This document shows positions 1-7,381 of a stretch of 26,631 nucleotides of DNA, in pieces. Source of the stretch: a virus. The notes under the pieces are model-generated. The model did not search any database, was not told the DNA's origin, and saw only the letters and a program-made list of their open reading frames with translations. The translations under genes were made by a program, and so were the position numbers. How positions within the stretch are numbered: position 1 is the first letter of the stretch; each line of letters begins with the position of its first letter. The stretch is from positions 1-26,631 of IMG/VR virus record IMGVR_UViG_3300037504_000578; one strand, written 5' to 3'.

Positions 1-780
1 AAAGACTCGATCGTCGGAAGTAATATAAACCGGTCAACGATTAACATGGAGATAATTTATAAGCAGCGCCCCGGTTATGGAACCGAACCATTTAAGCCGG
101 CTCAAATTAAACATTTAATCTCTGACTATGTCGGAGGTTTAAAAAGAGAGATGCCCGACTATCTGCCCGATGACATGGAAAACTATTTTTTCTCAATCCT
201 AAAAGATCAGAACATTAAAACACTTGGCCAGTTACAGCAAAAATTTGCATCCATAACCGCGAGCCTCGGAATCCCTAACAACCCCCTAAGTGTAACCCTT
301 CAAAACTTAGTCAATAACGCTTATTATTCAAGCGGGTCAAAAATAAGTCAGCTAGAAAAATTATTTATTGTTGACGATATAGGCAATATCGTTTTTGCGG
401 CTGCCGGGAGTCAAAACCGAGTCTCTATCCCCTCGAATATTTGGGGTAAGGTTCAAGGGAAAATTTTAATCCATAACCACCCAGACAATACAAGCTTTTC
501 GCTCCAAGACTTAATCACCGGGGCAAAGCTTAACGTCAACGAGTTAAAACTATACGCAAAAGATAATGAATATACTATCAATAAACCCAAAAAAGGCGGC
601 TGGTTTTTTAAAAAAAGCGGGATTGAAAAACTTTATAATCAGGCCAACGATGACGTTAGAGACGAGATTAAAAATGACCCATTTTTCTATAAAAACGATG
701 AGGCGGCTTATGATGCAGTTATTGCAAAATTTGCTGATTATGCCGGCTGGCCATATTCAAAAAGTAAAAGAAAAAAATGA
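1..780 (+). CDS. Minor head-like protein, C-terminal part, with HNHP (JAB/MPN-like) motif; 5' partial
   Basis: The reading frame is open from base 1 with no stop before the first ATG at 46, so this is most likely the end of a longer gene cut by the window edge; ATG 46 would give 244 residues. Counting from that ATG, residues 141-155 hold a His-Asn-His-Pro motif followed by Phe-Ser-x3-Asp, which resembles the HxH...S..D zinc site of JAB/MPN and RadC-type domains and is also seen at the ends of phage minor head proteins. The spacing is one residue shorter than the textbook JAMM motif, so catalysis is not assured. Position just before the scaffold and capsid genes fits a portal-associated or MuF-type head protein. 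The tail is lysine-rich. The next gene overlaps by ATGA, indicating coupled translation. Assignment to head morphogenesis is inferred from context. Confidence 0.6.
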   Translation, partial: KDSIVGSNINRSTINMEIIYKQRPGYGTEPFKPAQIKHLISDYVGGLKREMPDYLPDDMENYFFSILKDQNIKTLGQLQQKFASITASLGIPNNPLSVTLQNLVNNAYYSSGSKISQLEKLFIVDDIGNIVFAAAGSQNRVSIPSNIWGKVQGKILIHNHPDNTSFSLQDLITGAKLNVNELKLYAKDNEYTINKPKKGGWFFKKSGIEKLYNQANDDVRDEIKNDPFFYKNDEAAYDAVIAKFADYAGWPYSKSKRKK

Positions 781-1073
781 AATTTATAAAACTAGATAGC
801 GAAAAAACGATCAAAGACTATAAAAAACCATTGACCTTTTTAAGCAAAAAGCACAAAGGCAAAGATTTATCTATCCCGATCAACCCGTCCAGAAAATCAC
901 AAAAAGCGAAAATTGATAATTTTGTAAAAGATAGTGAGTTATACAAATATCAACAGCTAAAAGACGCGTTCGAGAAAGCTGATATTAGAAGAGTTAAAGC
1001 TATAAGAAAAAAGTTTTTTGCTAAAGATAAAAAGATGCAATATTATATCGATAGACTTCTAAGCCATACTTGA
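777..1073 (+). CDS. Small basic protein of the head module, unknown function
   Basis: This 98-residue protein is rich in lysine and arginine and has no recognisable domain. The middle (about residues 45-90) looks helical with alternating charges. Its ATG overlaps the stop of the preceding minor head-like gene by four bases, so it is probably translated by coupling and expressed with the head genes. It is followed directly by an intrinsic terminator, making it the last gene of the upstream transcription unit. A nucleic-acid-binding or internal head protein is possible from charge alone, but nothing in the sequence proves it. Confidence 0.6.
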   Translation: MKFIKLDSEKTIKDYKKPLTFLSKKHKGKDLSIPINPSRKSQKAKIDNFVKDSELYKYQQLKDAFEKADIRRVKAIRKKFFAKDKKMQYYIDRLLSHT

Positions 1074-1080
1074 GTCAAAC

Positions 1081-1112
1081 AAAAAACCACCTTGGAGAAC
1101 GGTGGTTTTTTG
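1081..1112 (+). terminator. Intrinsic terminator after the upstream head genes
   Basis: An 11-bp perfect stem (AAAAAACCACC at 1081-1091 with GGTGGTTTTTT at 1101-1111) encloses a 9-base loop, with the T-run forming the 3' arm. The A-run on the 5' side means it could also work on the minus strand. It separates the upstream head genes from the scaffold/capsid unit, which has its own promoter at 1165. Confidence 0.8.
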
Positions 1113-1164
1113 CAAGAATGAAAAAACAAAATCTACCTCGAAAGGCATTTTTATATTACAATAT

Positions 1165-1194
1165 TTGACAAACAAAATCAACTAAGACTAAAAT
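1165..1194 (+). promoter_or_regulatory. Sigma70-like promoter for scaffold and capsid genes
   Basis: A consensus -35 TTGACA (1165-1170) is followed after 18 bases by TAAAAT (1189-1194). It lies in the 181-base gap between a terminator and the scaffold gene, where a promoter is expected. The predicted start near 1201 leaves a ~55-base leader. Three other gap promoters in this window share the TAAAAT -10. Confidence 0.6.
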
Positions 1195-1205
1195 AGTATT
1201 AGAAA

Positions 1206-1220
1206 CCGTCAGCGGTGACG
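1206..1220 (+). other. Short inverted repeats in the capsid-operon leader
   Basis: CGTCA (1207-1211) and TGACG (1216-1220) form a 5-bp stem with a GCGG loop. The overlapping ACCG/CGGT pair (1206-1209 with 1214-1217) offers an alternative fold. It sits in the predicted 5' leader of the scaffold-capsid transcript, so it may be an mRNA hairpin or a protein-binding site. Such short dyads also arise by chance. Confidence 0.3.
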
Positions 1221-1254
1221 ATAAAAGCCGACATTAGAATTAAACTAAATACAA

Positions 1255-1965
1255 ATGGAAAAAGCACAAAACGCTAATGAATCCAATCAAAGCTCTAATG
1301 AGTCTAAAGATCAAGTCGGTAACGATCAAACCGGCGAACAAAAACCAGAAACCTCCGAAGAAAAAAACGAGGTCGAAGGTAAAAAAGACTCAAAAGAAAT
1401 GATCCCTAAAGAAAGTTATGAAGTAGTCGCTCAAAAATATCGAAAAATGAAAAGCGAATTTGACAAGCTTAAAGGCGAAAGAGAAAAAGCCGAAGAAAAC
1501 AAGCTTAAAGAAAGTAAGAAATTTGAGGAACTTTATAATAAAAAGGATCAAGAGCTTAACGAGCTTAAAAGCCAGTACGAAAAGGATAAAAAAGCGAGTG
1601 CGATCAAAATGGTTTCCCTAAACAACAAAGCTAAAGACCCTGAGTTGGTCCAAAAGCTAATTAATCTTGATCAAATAGAACTTGATGAGGACGGCAACGT
1701 CAACCAAGACGCGGTCGAGGAAATGATTAAGGGAATCCAAAAGGAAAAACCGTTTTTATTTGGTGAGGCGGACCAATCAAGCCCAACTGACAATTTAGGC
1801 AGCTCGGGCGGTGCCAATGAAGGAGGTGGAACCGGCGGAGTGGTGACCACCATGAAGAGGAGCGAACTGCCTATTGATCACAACGAATGGAAAAGACAAA
1901 AAATCACAGAAAGGCGAGAACGTGGGGAGTTAACAATTATTGACGACATAACTCCCGAACGTTAG
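1255..1965 (+). CDS. Capsid scaffolding protein
   Basis: This 236-residue acidic, low-complexity protein begins with a Gln/Asn/Glu/Ser-rich stretch, continues with a long charged coiled coil (about residues 50-120, heptad-like Lys/Glu pattern), and ends with a Gly-rich linker (about 183-195) and a charged tail. This is the usual composition of phage scaffolding proteins (Gp20/GPO-like), which template procapsid assembly inside the shell and are then removed. Its place immediately before the major capsid gene agrees. There is no SD; the ATG is preceded by an A-rich leader. The C-terminal basic helix (about 206-222) would be the likely capsid-binding part by analogy. No protease active site is visible, so a separate or host protease, or ejection without cleavage, is implied. 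Confidence 0.8.
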   Translation: MEKAQNANESNQSSNESKDQVGNDQTGEQKPETSEEKNEVEGKKDSKEMIPKESYEVVAQKYRKMKSEFDKLKGEREKAEENKLKESKKFEELYNKKDQELNELKSQYEKDKKASAIKMVSLNNKAKDPELVQKLINLDQIELDEDGNVNQDAVEEMIKGIQKEKPFLFGEADQSSPTDNLGSSGGANEGGGTGGVVTTMKRSELPIDHNEWKRQKITERRERGELTIIDDITPER

Positions 1966-1988
1966 CCTAAATATTAAAATCAAAACAA

Positions 1989-2891
1989 ATGGCTATAAAT
2001 GTAATTAATAATACTAAGGCCGATCCTTGGATTCCCGAGGACATCGCACAGCGAGCTTTAGGTAAATTAGAGGATAATCTATATTTAGCTCAAAATGTAG
2101 CTAGAGATACCGAGTTTAACGTCCAAAATCAAGGTGATAAAATCATTGTTGGTAAAAGGGGAACTTTAAGCCGAAACGCTAAAACGGCCGGTTCTTCTGT
2201 AACCTTCCAGAATCCAACGGCTTCCAAAGTCGAGGTTAGCCTTGACCAGCATTACGAAGTAACGGTTAATTATGACGACATCATGAAAACCCAAGTCGAT
2301 GGCCGAGTTTCTATCGATGATGGTTACATGGAAGACGCTATTTTAACCTTAGCCGAAGGTGTTGAAACCGACCTTGCTGGCCTTGCGACTGGATTTAGTC
2401 AAACGTCAGGCTCTCAAGGGGTCGACGTTGACGAGGACGCCGTTTTAAGTTTAAGAAAAACCTTGACCCAGCAAAAAGCTCCACGATCAAACCGATTCTT
2501 ATACTTAGACCCCGCCCAAATCAATGTCGCTTTGAAACTTGATCGTTTCACTGCCGTTGAGAAGTATGGACCTAACGCATCTATTGCCGAGGGTGAGCTT
2601 GGAAAAATCCACGGTTTTAGAGTTTTCGAAAGTAACTTTGTTAAAGCCGCCGGAAGTCCAACGACTTATTACAACATCGCAATGCATAAAGACGCGATAA
2701 TTTTGGCGACTAGACCGATCAAACCGCCTAATGATCCTTATGTGTCAGTAGGATATGCGGCTAAAGACGGCTTAGTCATGAGAGTGTTAAAGGCTTGGAA
2801 CTCTACTTATTTATGTGACCAGGTCACGATTGATATGCTTTACGGTTACAGTGAGTTAAGAGATGAGTTTGGAGTACAGCTATTAACTTAG
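1989..2891 (+). CDS. Major capsid protein (HK97 fold, P22 coat-like)
   Basis: At 300 residues this is the main shell protein. The N-terminal region (residues 10-60: a helix with 'ALGKLEDNLYLAQNV', then a Gly-Asp-Lys-Ile strand and 'KRGTLSRNAK') and the following 'SLDQHYEVTVNYDD' segment are characteristic of the P22 coat-like branch of the HK97 fold, as is the later region on maximum-loop and position. It lies 23 bases after the scaffold gene and shares its promoter. It is followed by a strong intrinsic terminator, which would keep capsid mRNA abundant relative to the downstream glycan genes. The start has no SD, only an A-rich leader. No N-terminal delta domain is visible, consistent with a separate scaffold. 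Confidence 0.87.
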   Translation: MAINVINNTKADPWIPEDIAQRALGKLEDNLYLAQNVARDTEFNVQNQGDKIIVGKRGTLSRNAKTAGSSVTFQNPTASKVEVSLDQHYEVTVNYDDIMKTQVDGRVSIDDGYMEDAILTLAEGVETDLAGLATGFSQTSGSQGVDVDEDAVLSLRKTLTQQKAPRSNRFLYLDPAQINVALKLDRFTAVEKYGPNASIAEGELGKIHGFRVFESNFVKAAGSPTTYYNIAMHKDAIILATRPIKPPNDPYVSVGYAAKDGLVMRVLKAWNSTYLCDQVTIDMLYGYSELRDEFGVQLLT

Positions 2892-2897
2892 TCAGAC

Positions 2898-2926
2898 TTG
2901 ATAAAAAATCGGAAAAATTATAAAAT
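2898..2926 (+). promoter_or_regulatory. Promoter nested in the post-capsid terminator
   Basis: TTGATA (2898-2903), a 17-base spacer, and TAAAAT (2921-2926). The -10 box overlaps the 5' arm of the terminator stem (2922-2933). A transcript starting near 2933 would contain only the 3' arm and so could not form the hairpin, whereas read-through from the capsid gene would terminate. It would drive the glycan cassette. Confidence 0.5.
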
Positions 2927-2955
2927 AACGAGGTGTGAAAGCCTCGTTATTTTTA
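2922..2955 (+). terminator. Strong intrinsic terminator after major capsid gene
   Basis: A perfect 12-bp stem (AAAATAACGAGG at 2922-2933; CCTCGTTATTTT at 2942-2953) has an 8-base loop and a T-rich 3' arm. It separates capsid transcription from the glycan cassette that begins at 2979. Confidence 0.88.
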
Positions 2956-2978
2956 TATAAAAATTTAAAAAATAAATA

Positions 2979-5900
2979 ATGAAAAAACATTTAATTGATC
3001 CGGAGGGGAAGCCCATCGTTTGCGATATGAGTTTTTCTCAGTTTGCAAAGTATAAAAGAAAAGGTTACCGTCAAATGACGGCGACCGAGAGAATAAACTA
3101 CTTAAATAAACAAGAAAAAGAAAAAGTTAAAGCCTTGAAAGATGTTAGCATGCTGGACGTTTACGCCATTTACCCGGACGCCACCCATGCCGACGGTTAC
3201 GGATCAACCTCTCAAGTCCTTAAAAGAGAACTTCAAAAACATGGCGTTTTTTTAAATGAAACTTTTAACAATCAAAAGGTCGGGTTAGTTTACAATTATC
3301 CTTATGCGGTAGAGAGACTAAAAACCCCTTATAAAGTTATTTTTACCATGTTTGAAAGTAGCAAAATGCCGAATGAATGGGAACGGTATTTTAAAATGGC
3401 AGATCAAATAATCGTACCTTCTAGATTTTGTCATGAAGTTATTAAAAAACAGTTTGGAATTGAAACTAAAATAATTAATCTAGGCTATGATCGGGAAAAT
3501 TTTGGGCTAGAAATAGAGGACGCTTTTGAGCCGGTAGAAAACAAGGGAACTTTTAAATTTATTCATTATGACGCTTTCAAATGGCGAAAGGGTTGGGACA
3601 TAGTTTTAAACGCCTTTGATGAGGAGTTTGGAGAAAAAGAGGACGTTGAATTGATATTTAAAACTACGGTTGAGAAAAAAAAGCGGCTTCCTCTCCATGC
3701 TTATTCTAAAGTTAAAGTTATTGATGAGATTTACACCCCTCGCAACCTTTCAAAGCTCCTCAATAAATGCGATTGTTTTGTTTTCCCTTCCAGAGGGGAG
3801 GGCTTTGGAATCCCACCGCTTGAAGCCATGGCGTGCGGTCTTCCGGTAATCATCCCAAACGCCCACGGTTTAAGCGAAATATATCACTGGGAACTCATGC
3901 CCCAACTCGAAACCAAACCGGTCCGGGCCAAGTACGACAACCCAGACTTTACCGGTCAGGATCTCGGAGTTTTGCATCAAACAACTTTTGAGAGCCTAAG
4001 GAAAGCCATGAGAGACATTTATGAAAACGCTAGAAATGAAAAATCGATCTATTATAGCAAGGTGTCTTTTAGGGACCACGCCTTAAAATTCACACTCCAA
4101 AAAACAGCTAAAAAATTGGCTAAAGAATTAAAAAAAGGAGAAAAAACCACCCGGGAAAATAAAAACAAGATCGTTTTTATAACCGAGGATACCCAACACA
4201 TAACCGGCGGGCGTTATTATTCTTGGTGGTTAGCAACAGCCTTAAAGGAGCTTGGTTATGATGTAGAAATTTATACTAATCGGATGCCGATATTTATTGA
4301 AGAGTTTAAGGAATATGCCAAGCCCACCATAATCTTAAAAGACAATTTAAAAAAAGTTGACGTAAAGGCGAGGGCTTATTTTGGGTCTCCGATCATCGGG
4401 AACTTGACCGCGATTAAACTGGGCGAAAAATATCACCGCCCGGCCTATTGTGAAATATTTGACCCCTTCCCTATGATGGAAAAATTTAAGGGAAAACATA
4501 ATTATCCATGCTGGGACAAGTTATTAATAGAATTAAGGAAGCCACACGTTAACATTATCAGCTTGGCCGAATATTGCAGCAAATATATTTATTGGTGGTT
4601 AAACAAGACAAAAAGACAAGTTTTTGAAGTCGAGCCTTGCATCAATGACCGAGAAGCTAAAAAAGCGTCCAAAAAGTTGGACACAAGTCGACGTAAAAAA
4701 TGGATAACTTTTATTTCAAGATTAGATCATCATAAAAATATTGATCATGTTTTAGAGGCCATGAGATCGCCAGAACTGAAAGACTATAAGCTTAAAATAA
4801 TAACAAGTATTGACTCGGTTGGAATCGATAAGATGATCTTGGATAATGGCTTGCTTGGGCGTGTTGAGGTTCACTACAAGGCAACCGATCAAGAAAAATT
4901 TGAAATAATTAAGCAGTCAACTTGCTGCATTAATGCCAGCACGTTTGAGGGCTATGGAATTTGGCTCGCTGAGAGCTTGGCTTTAAACATCCCTTGTGTT
5001 TGTTATGAATACCCGACCTATAAAGAAATAATAGACTGCCATGAAGTCGAGGAAGCAAAAAAAGAAGGGGTTTATCTTGCTAAATATAATAATAAAAAAG
5101 ACTTAGCCAGAAAGTTAATTGAATGTGTTAAAACCCCCATTGAGACAAAAAACCAAATAAAAGATTTTGGAATCGACAAAATGAAAGAAAAGCTAAAAGA
5201 AATCATGGAGCCGGAGATTAAAATCGGGGTCGTGATCATCGCCCTTAATGAAAGTAAGTTTTTGGATGTAGCTATCCAATCGGTTTTTGATCATAATCAT
5301 ATTGAAAAGATAGCAGTGGTCGAGGGTTGCGATGTGGTTAACAAAGACAACGCCGACCCTTACGGCTTAAGCGTTGATTTTCAATATGAAGAGGTTAACT
5401 ACTTATTAAGTCCTAAAATAATTTATTCTCAATATGGATGGTCGGCCAATAAAGCGGAGTTAAGAAATCACGCCCTAGAAATCTTAAAAGAGAAATGCAA
5501 TTATATCTTAGTTTTGGACGGTGACGAGGCTTGGAACAACGAAAATCTTGACAAACTAGTTAATGAGATCAAGAAAAATCCAGACACCGGAGTCTTTTGG
5601 TTTAAGACCTGGCATTTTTGGAAAAAGAATAATCAAGTTACAGTTGGCGGCCAATGGGACAAGCCTTTATTTAGATTCTTTAAGTTTGAAGACAAAACAT
5701 TACATTTTGAACGCCACGAACTTCCTCCGGTCGATAAGGACGGGATTCAAATAAACGTCAGGGACGGCGAAAAATTTTTTAATGATATTGAGTTTTATCA
5801 CTATGGAGGACTGAAAGGAAATAAAGAGATAAAAGAAAAGCTAGATTATTATAAAAAGAGAGATGATCATTTAAAGGTTGTCGATACCTTTACAAACTGG

Positions 5901-5987
5901 AAGCCGGGAGACCCGACCCAGTGGACCCATGGCGGGGGAACGGTTGAAGAATTTAATAAAGATCATCCATTATTAAACTACCCTTAA
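2979..5987 (+). CDS. Triple-domain glycosyltransferase (GT4-like, GT4-like, GT2-like)
   Basis: A 1002-residue protein with three enzyme domains in series after a ~50-residue N-terminal segment. Domain 1 (about 56-385) is a GT-B retaining glycosyltransferase of the GT4 type, with 'RKGWD' near 203 and the E-x7-E signature 'EGFGIPPLE' at 274-282. Domain 2 (about 395-745) repeats the fold with 'FISRLDHHKNID' near 578 and 'EGYGIWLAE' at 657-665. Domain 3 (about 746-1002) is a GT-A family 2 type, with 'VVIIALNES' at its start and a metal-binding DxD-type 'DGDE' at 847-850. The protein could therefore add up to three sugars in sequence. It probably acts in the cytoplasm on capsid or other virion protein, or on host surface glycan; the acceptor is unknown. 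It follows the post-capsid promoter/terminator and ends directly at the next ATG. No membrane segments are seen. Confidence 0.85.
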   Translation: MKKHLIDPEGKPIVCDMSFSQFAKYKRKGYRQMTATERINYLNKQEKEKVKALKDVSMLDVYAIYPDATHADGYGSTSQVLKRELQKHGVFLNETFNNQKVGLVYNYPYAVERLKTPYKVIFTMFESSKMPNEWERYFKMADQIIVPSRFCHEVIKKQFGIETKIINLGYDRENFGLEIEDAFEPVENKGTFKFIHYDAFKWRKGWDIVLNAFDEEFGEKEDVELIFKTTVEKKKRLPLHAYSKVKVIDEIYTPRNLSKLLNKCDCFVFPSRGEGFGIPPLEAMACGLPVIIPNAHGLSEIYHWELMPQLETKPVRAKYDNPDFTGQDLGVLHQTTFESLRKAMRDIYENARNEKSIYYSKVSFRDHALKFTLQKTAKKLAKELKKGEKTTRENKNKIVFITEDTQHITGGRYYSWWLATALKELGYDVEIYTNRMPIFIEEFKEYAKPTIILKDNLKKVDVKARAYFGSPIIGNLTAIKLGEKYHRPAYCEIFDPFPMMEKFKGKHNYPCWDKLLIELRKPHVNIISLAEYCSKYIYWWLNKTKRQVFEVEPCINDREAKKASKKLDTSRRKKWITFISRLDHHKNIDHVLEAMRSPELKDYKLKIITSIDSVGIDKMILDNGLLGRVEVHYKATDQEKFEIIKQSTCCINASTFEGYGIWLAESLALNIPCVCYEYPTYKEIIDCHEVEEAKKEGVYLAKYNNKKDLARKLIECVKTPIETKNQIKDFGIDKMKEKLKEIMEPEIKIGVVIIALNESKFLDVAIQSVFDHNHIEKIAVVEGCDVVNKDNADPYGLSVDFQYEEVNYLLSPKIIYSQYGWSANKAELRNHALEILKEKCNYILVLDGDEAWNNENLDKLVNEIKKNPDTGVFWFKTWHFWKKNNQVTVGGQWDKPLFRFFKFEDKTLHFERHELPPVDKDGIQINVRDGEKFFNDIEFYHYGGLKGNKEIKEKLDYYKKRDDHLKVVDTFTNWKPGDPTQWTHGGGTVEEFNKDHPLLNYP

Positions 5988-6542
5988 ATGAAAACTGCAA
6001 TTATTATACTTGGCCCAGCGGGGAGCGGTACTAGGCTTTTAGCTAAAATATTGTATAAAAACGGTTTTCATGGAGACATCGGACACGTTCAAAAATTTGA
6101 TCGTTTTAACTCGGACGACCTAAAGAGAAAAGACAAGGTTTTTATTAGGAGGAGCTTGCCCCATGGAGCGACCGGTTGGAAAGACACTAGAAGTTATGAT
6201 TTTAAAAAAATCACTTCCTTTTTCGAGAAAAATGGTTTTTCTTCAATAAAATTGCTAATAATAAACAGAACTCGAAAATATACGATAAAAAGTCAACTCT
6301 CTCATGGTTCTTTAATTAAAAACGAAAATGAGGGAAAGGAGAGCATAAAAAGAGCGGAGGAAAAGATTTTTAAAATAATTTCTAGGACTGGTTTTAGCTT
6401 TAAGCTTTTTAATTATGAACAAATGATTAGAAGGCCTGAGATCACACAAGACCTTATATTAATTTTTGTCGGGGCAAATTCAAGAAATTTTGTTAAAATC
6501 TATAATGGAGATAAAAAATATTTAATAATTAAACAAAAATAA
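5988..6542 (+). CDS. Sulfotransferase-like P-loop protein
   Basis: A 184-residue protein starting with a P-loop-like 'GPAGSGTRLLAK' at residues 9-20, as in the PAPS-binding loop of sulfotransferases. A mid-protein strand 'IKLLIINRT' (about 86-94) with following Ser/Lys would match the 3'-phosphate-binding region, and 'FNYEQMIRRPE' near 140 resembles the 'YEdL...P' element late in sulfotransferases. It is shorter than the usual 250-300 residues, so it is a minimal or diverged member. It begins immediately after the stop of the triple glycosyltransferase, so it is probably co-translated and acts on the same glycan. A nucleotide kinase is the main alternative, but no lid or nucleoside-binding motif is seen. 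Function is inferred. Confidence 0.55.
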   Translation: MKTAIIILGPAGSGTRLLAKILYKNGFHGDIGHVQKFDRFNSDDLKRKDKVFIRRSLPHGATGWKDTRSYDFKKITSFFEKNGFSSIKLLIINRTRKYTIKSQLSHGSLIKNENEGKESIKRAEEKIFKIISRTGFSFKLFNYEQMIRRPEITQDLILIFVGANSRNFVKIYNGDKKYLIIKQK

Positions 6543-6797
6543 ATGAAGTCAGTCATCAATGACAACGAAATCGGCTTTGTGGTTACCTTTTCAAAAGAAA
6601 AAGACGAAAAGGGCGAGCATATTGCTAATTTTGAAATAAAGGGGAAGGGTAGAGAACTTTATAATCTCTACAAAAAATACTTCTCTAAAATGTTAAAAAA
6701 AGACAAAAGGACCGAGGTCGCTTTATGGCTAATTTATAAAGCGATCGAAAACGCGGCCGAAGAAAATAATTTAAAAGAAAAAGATGGAAAAATATAA
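6543..6797 (+). CDS. Small protein in glycan cassette, unknown
   Basis: An 84-residue protein with no recognised domain: an N-terminal beta-rich part (about 8-32) followed by a helical, lysine-rich part (about 34-75). It starts right at the stop of the sulfotransferase-like gene, and its last 14 bases overlap the start of the methyltransferase gene, so it is a bona fide member of the operon. There is no signal peptide or membrane segment. It might be a partner of one of the neighbouring enzymes, but that is only from position. Confidence 0.6.
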   Translation: MKSVINDNEIGFVVTFSKEKDEKGEHIANFEIKGKGRELYNLYKKYFSKMLKKDKRTEVALWLIYKAIENAAEENNLKEKDGKI

Positions 6798-7380
6798 AGA
6801 GTTTCATGGTCAATTTGGCGAGGATAAACTATTAAGAACCAAACCATTTCAGGACTATAATTATAAAGGGGTGTTTGTCGATATTGGAGCGGGTCACCCG
6901 GTTAAATTTTCAAATACTTATCATTTTGAAAAAAACGGATGGACCGGGCTTTGCGTCGACGGCGACCAGAGACAAATTAACGAACTTTTTAAATTTAGGA
7001 AATGTCAGGTTTTTAAAGCCGTGGTCAGCGGCGAAAACTTAAAAAGGGTTAACTTTCTACAAGCCGGCCAGCCCGATCTTTCCCGAAAAGTAGAAAAAAA
7101 AGACGGTCCAATAATTTCTTTTTCGCTAGATTATATATTAAGAAAATTCAAGATCGAAAAAATAGACTTGCTTTCAATCGATGTCGAGGGTGATGAGTTA
7201 GAGATTTTAAAAAGCTTTGATATTAAAAAATACCTCCCAGGCGTGATAATTGTTGAATTTTTAAGCCCCGGGAAAAATCAAGAAAAAGAAATTAAAGATT
7301 TCTTTAATAGTATTAGTTATGATGTTAAATATGACTTAATGGCCGAGACCAACTCAAACTTAATATTTAAAAAAATATAA
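6784..7380 (+). CDS. FkbM-family SAM-dependent methyltransferase
   Basis: A 198-residue class I methyltransferase of the FkbM family, which O-methylates sugars and other small molecules. The SAM-binding motif I is 'VDIGAG' at 32-37, followed by 'GWTGLCVDGD' (about 52-61) where an acidic residue would bind the ribose. The family hallmark 'LLSIDVEGDELEIL' is at 129-142, and 'PGVIIVEF' near 152 closes the sheet. It is somewhat shorter than typical FkbM proteins but has all core motifs. Within a cassette of glycosyltransferases and a deoxysugar-pathway enzyme, the likely substrate is a hydroxyl of the phage-encoded glycan, perhaps a terminal cap. It overlaps the preceding gene and precedes the dehydratase by one base. 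Confidence 0.8.
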   Translation: MEKYKEFHGQFGEDKLLRTKPFQDYNYKGVFVDIGAGHPVKFSNTYHFEKNGWTGLCVDGDQRQINELFKFRKCQVFKAVVSGENLKRVNFLQAGQPDLSRKVEKKDGPIISFSLDYILRKFKIEKIDLLSIDVEGDELEILKSFDIKKYLPGVIIVEFLSPGKNQEKEIKDFFNSISYDVKYDLMAETNSNLIFKKI

Positions 7381-7381
7381 A

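Noticed and set aside
566-799. Overlapping + ORF in another frame of the minor head gene
   Set aside because: Covers a clearly coding frame and lacks domain or start support.
1118-1168. 16-residue ORF after the first terminator
   Set aside because: Too short, upstream of the predicted promoter start and no RBS.
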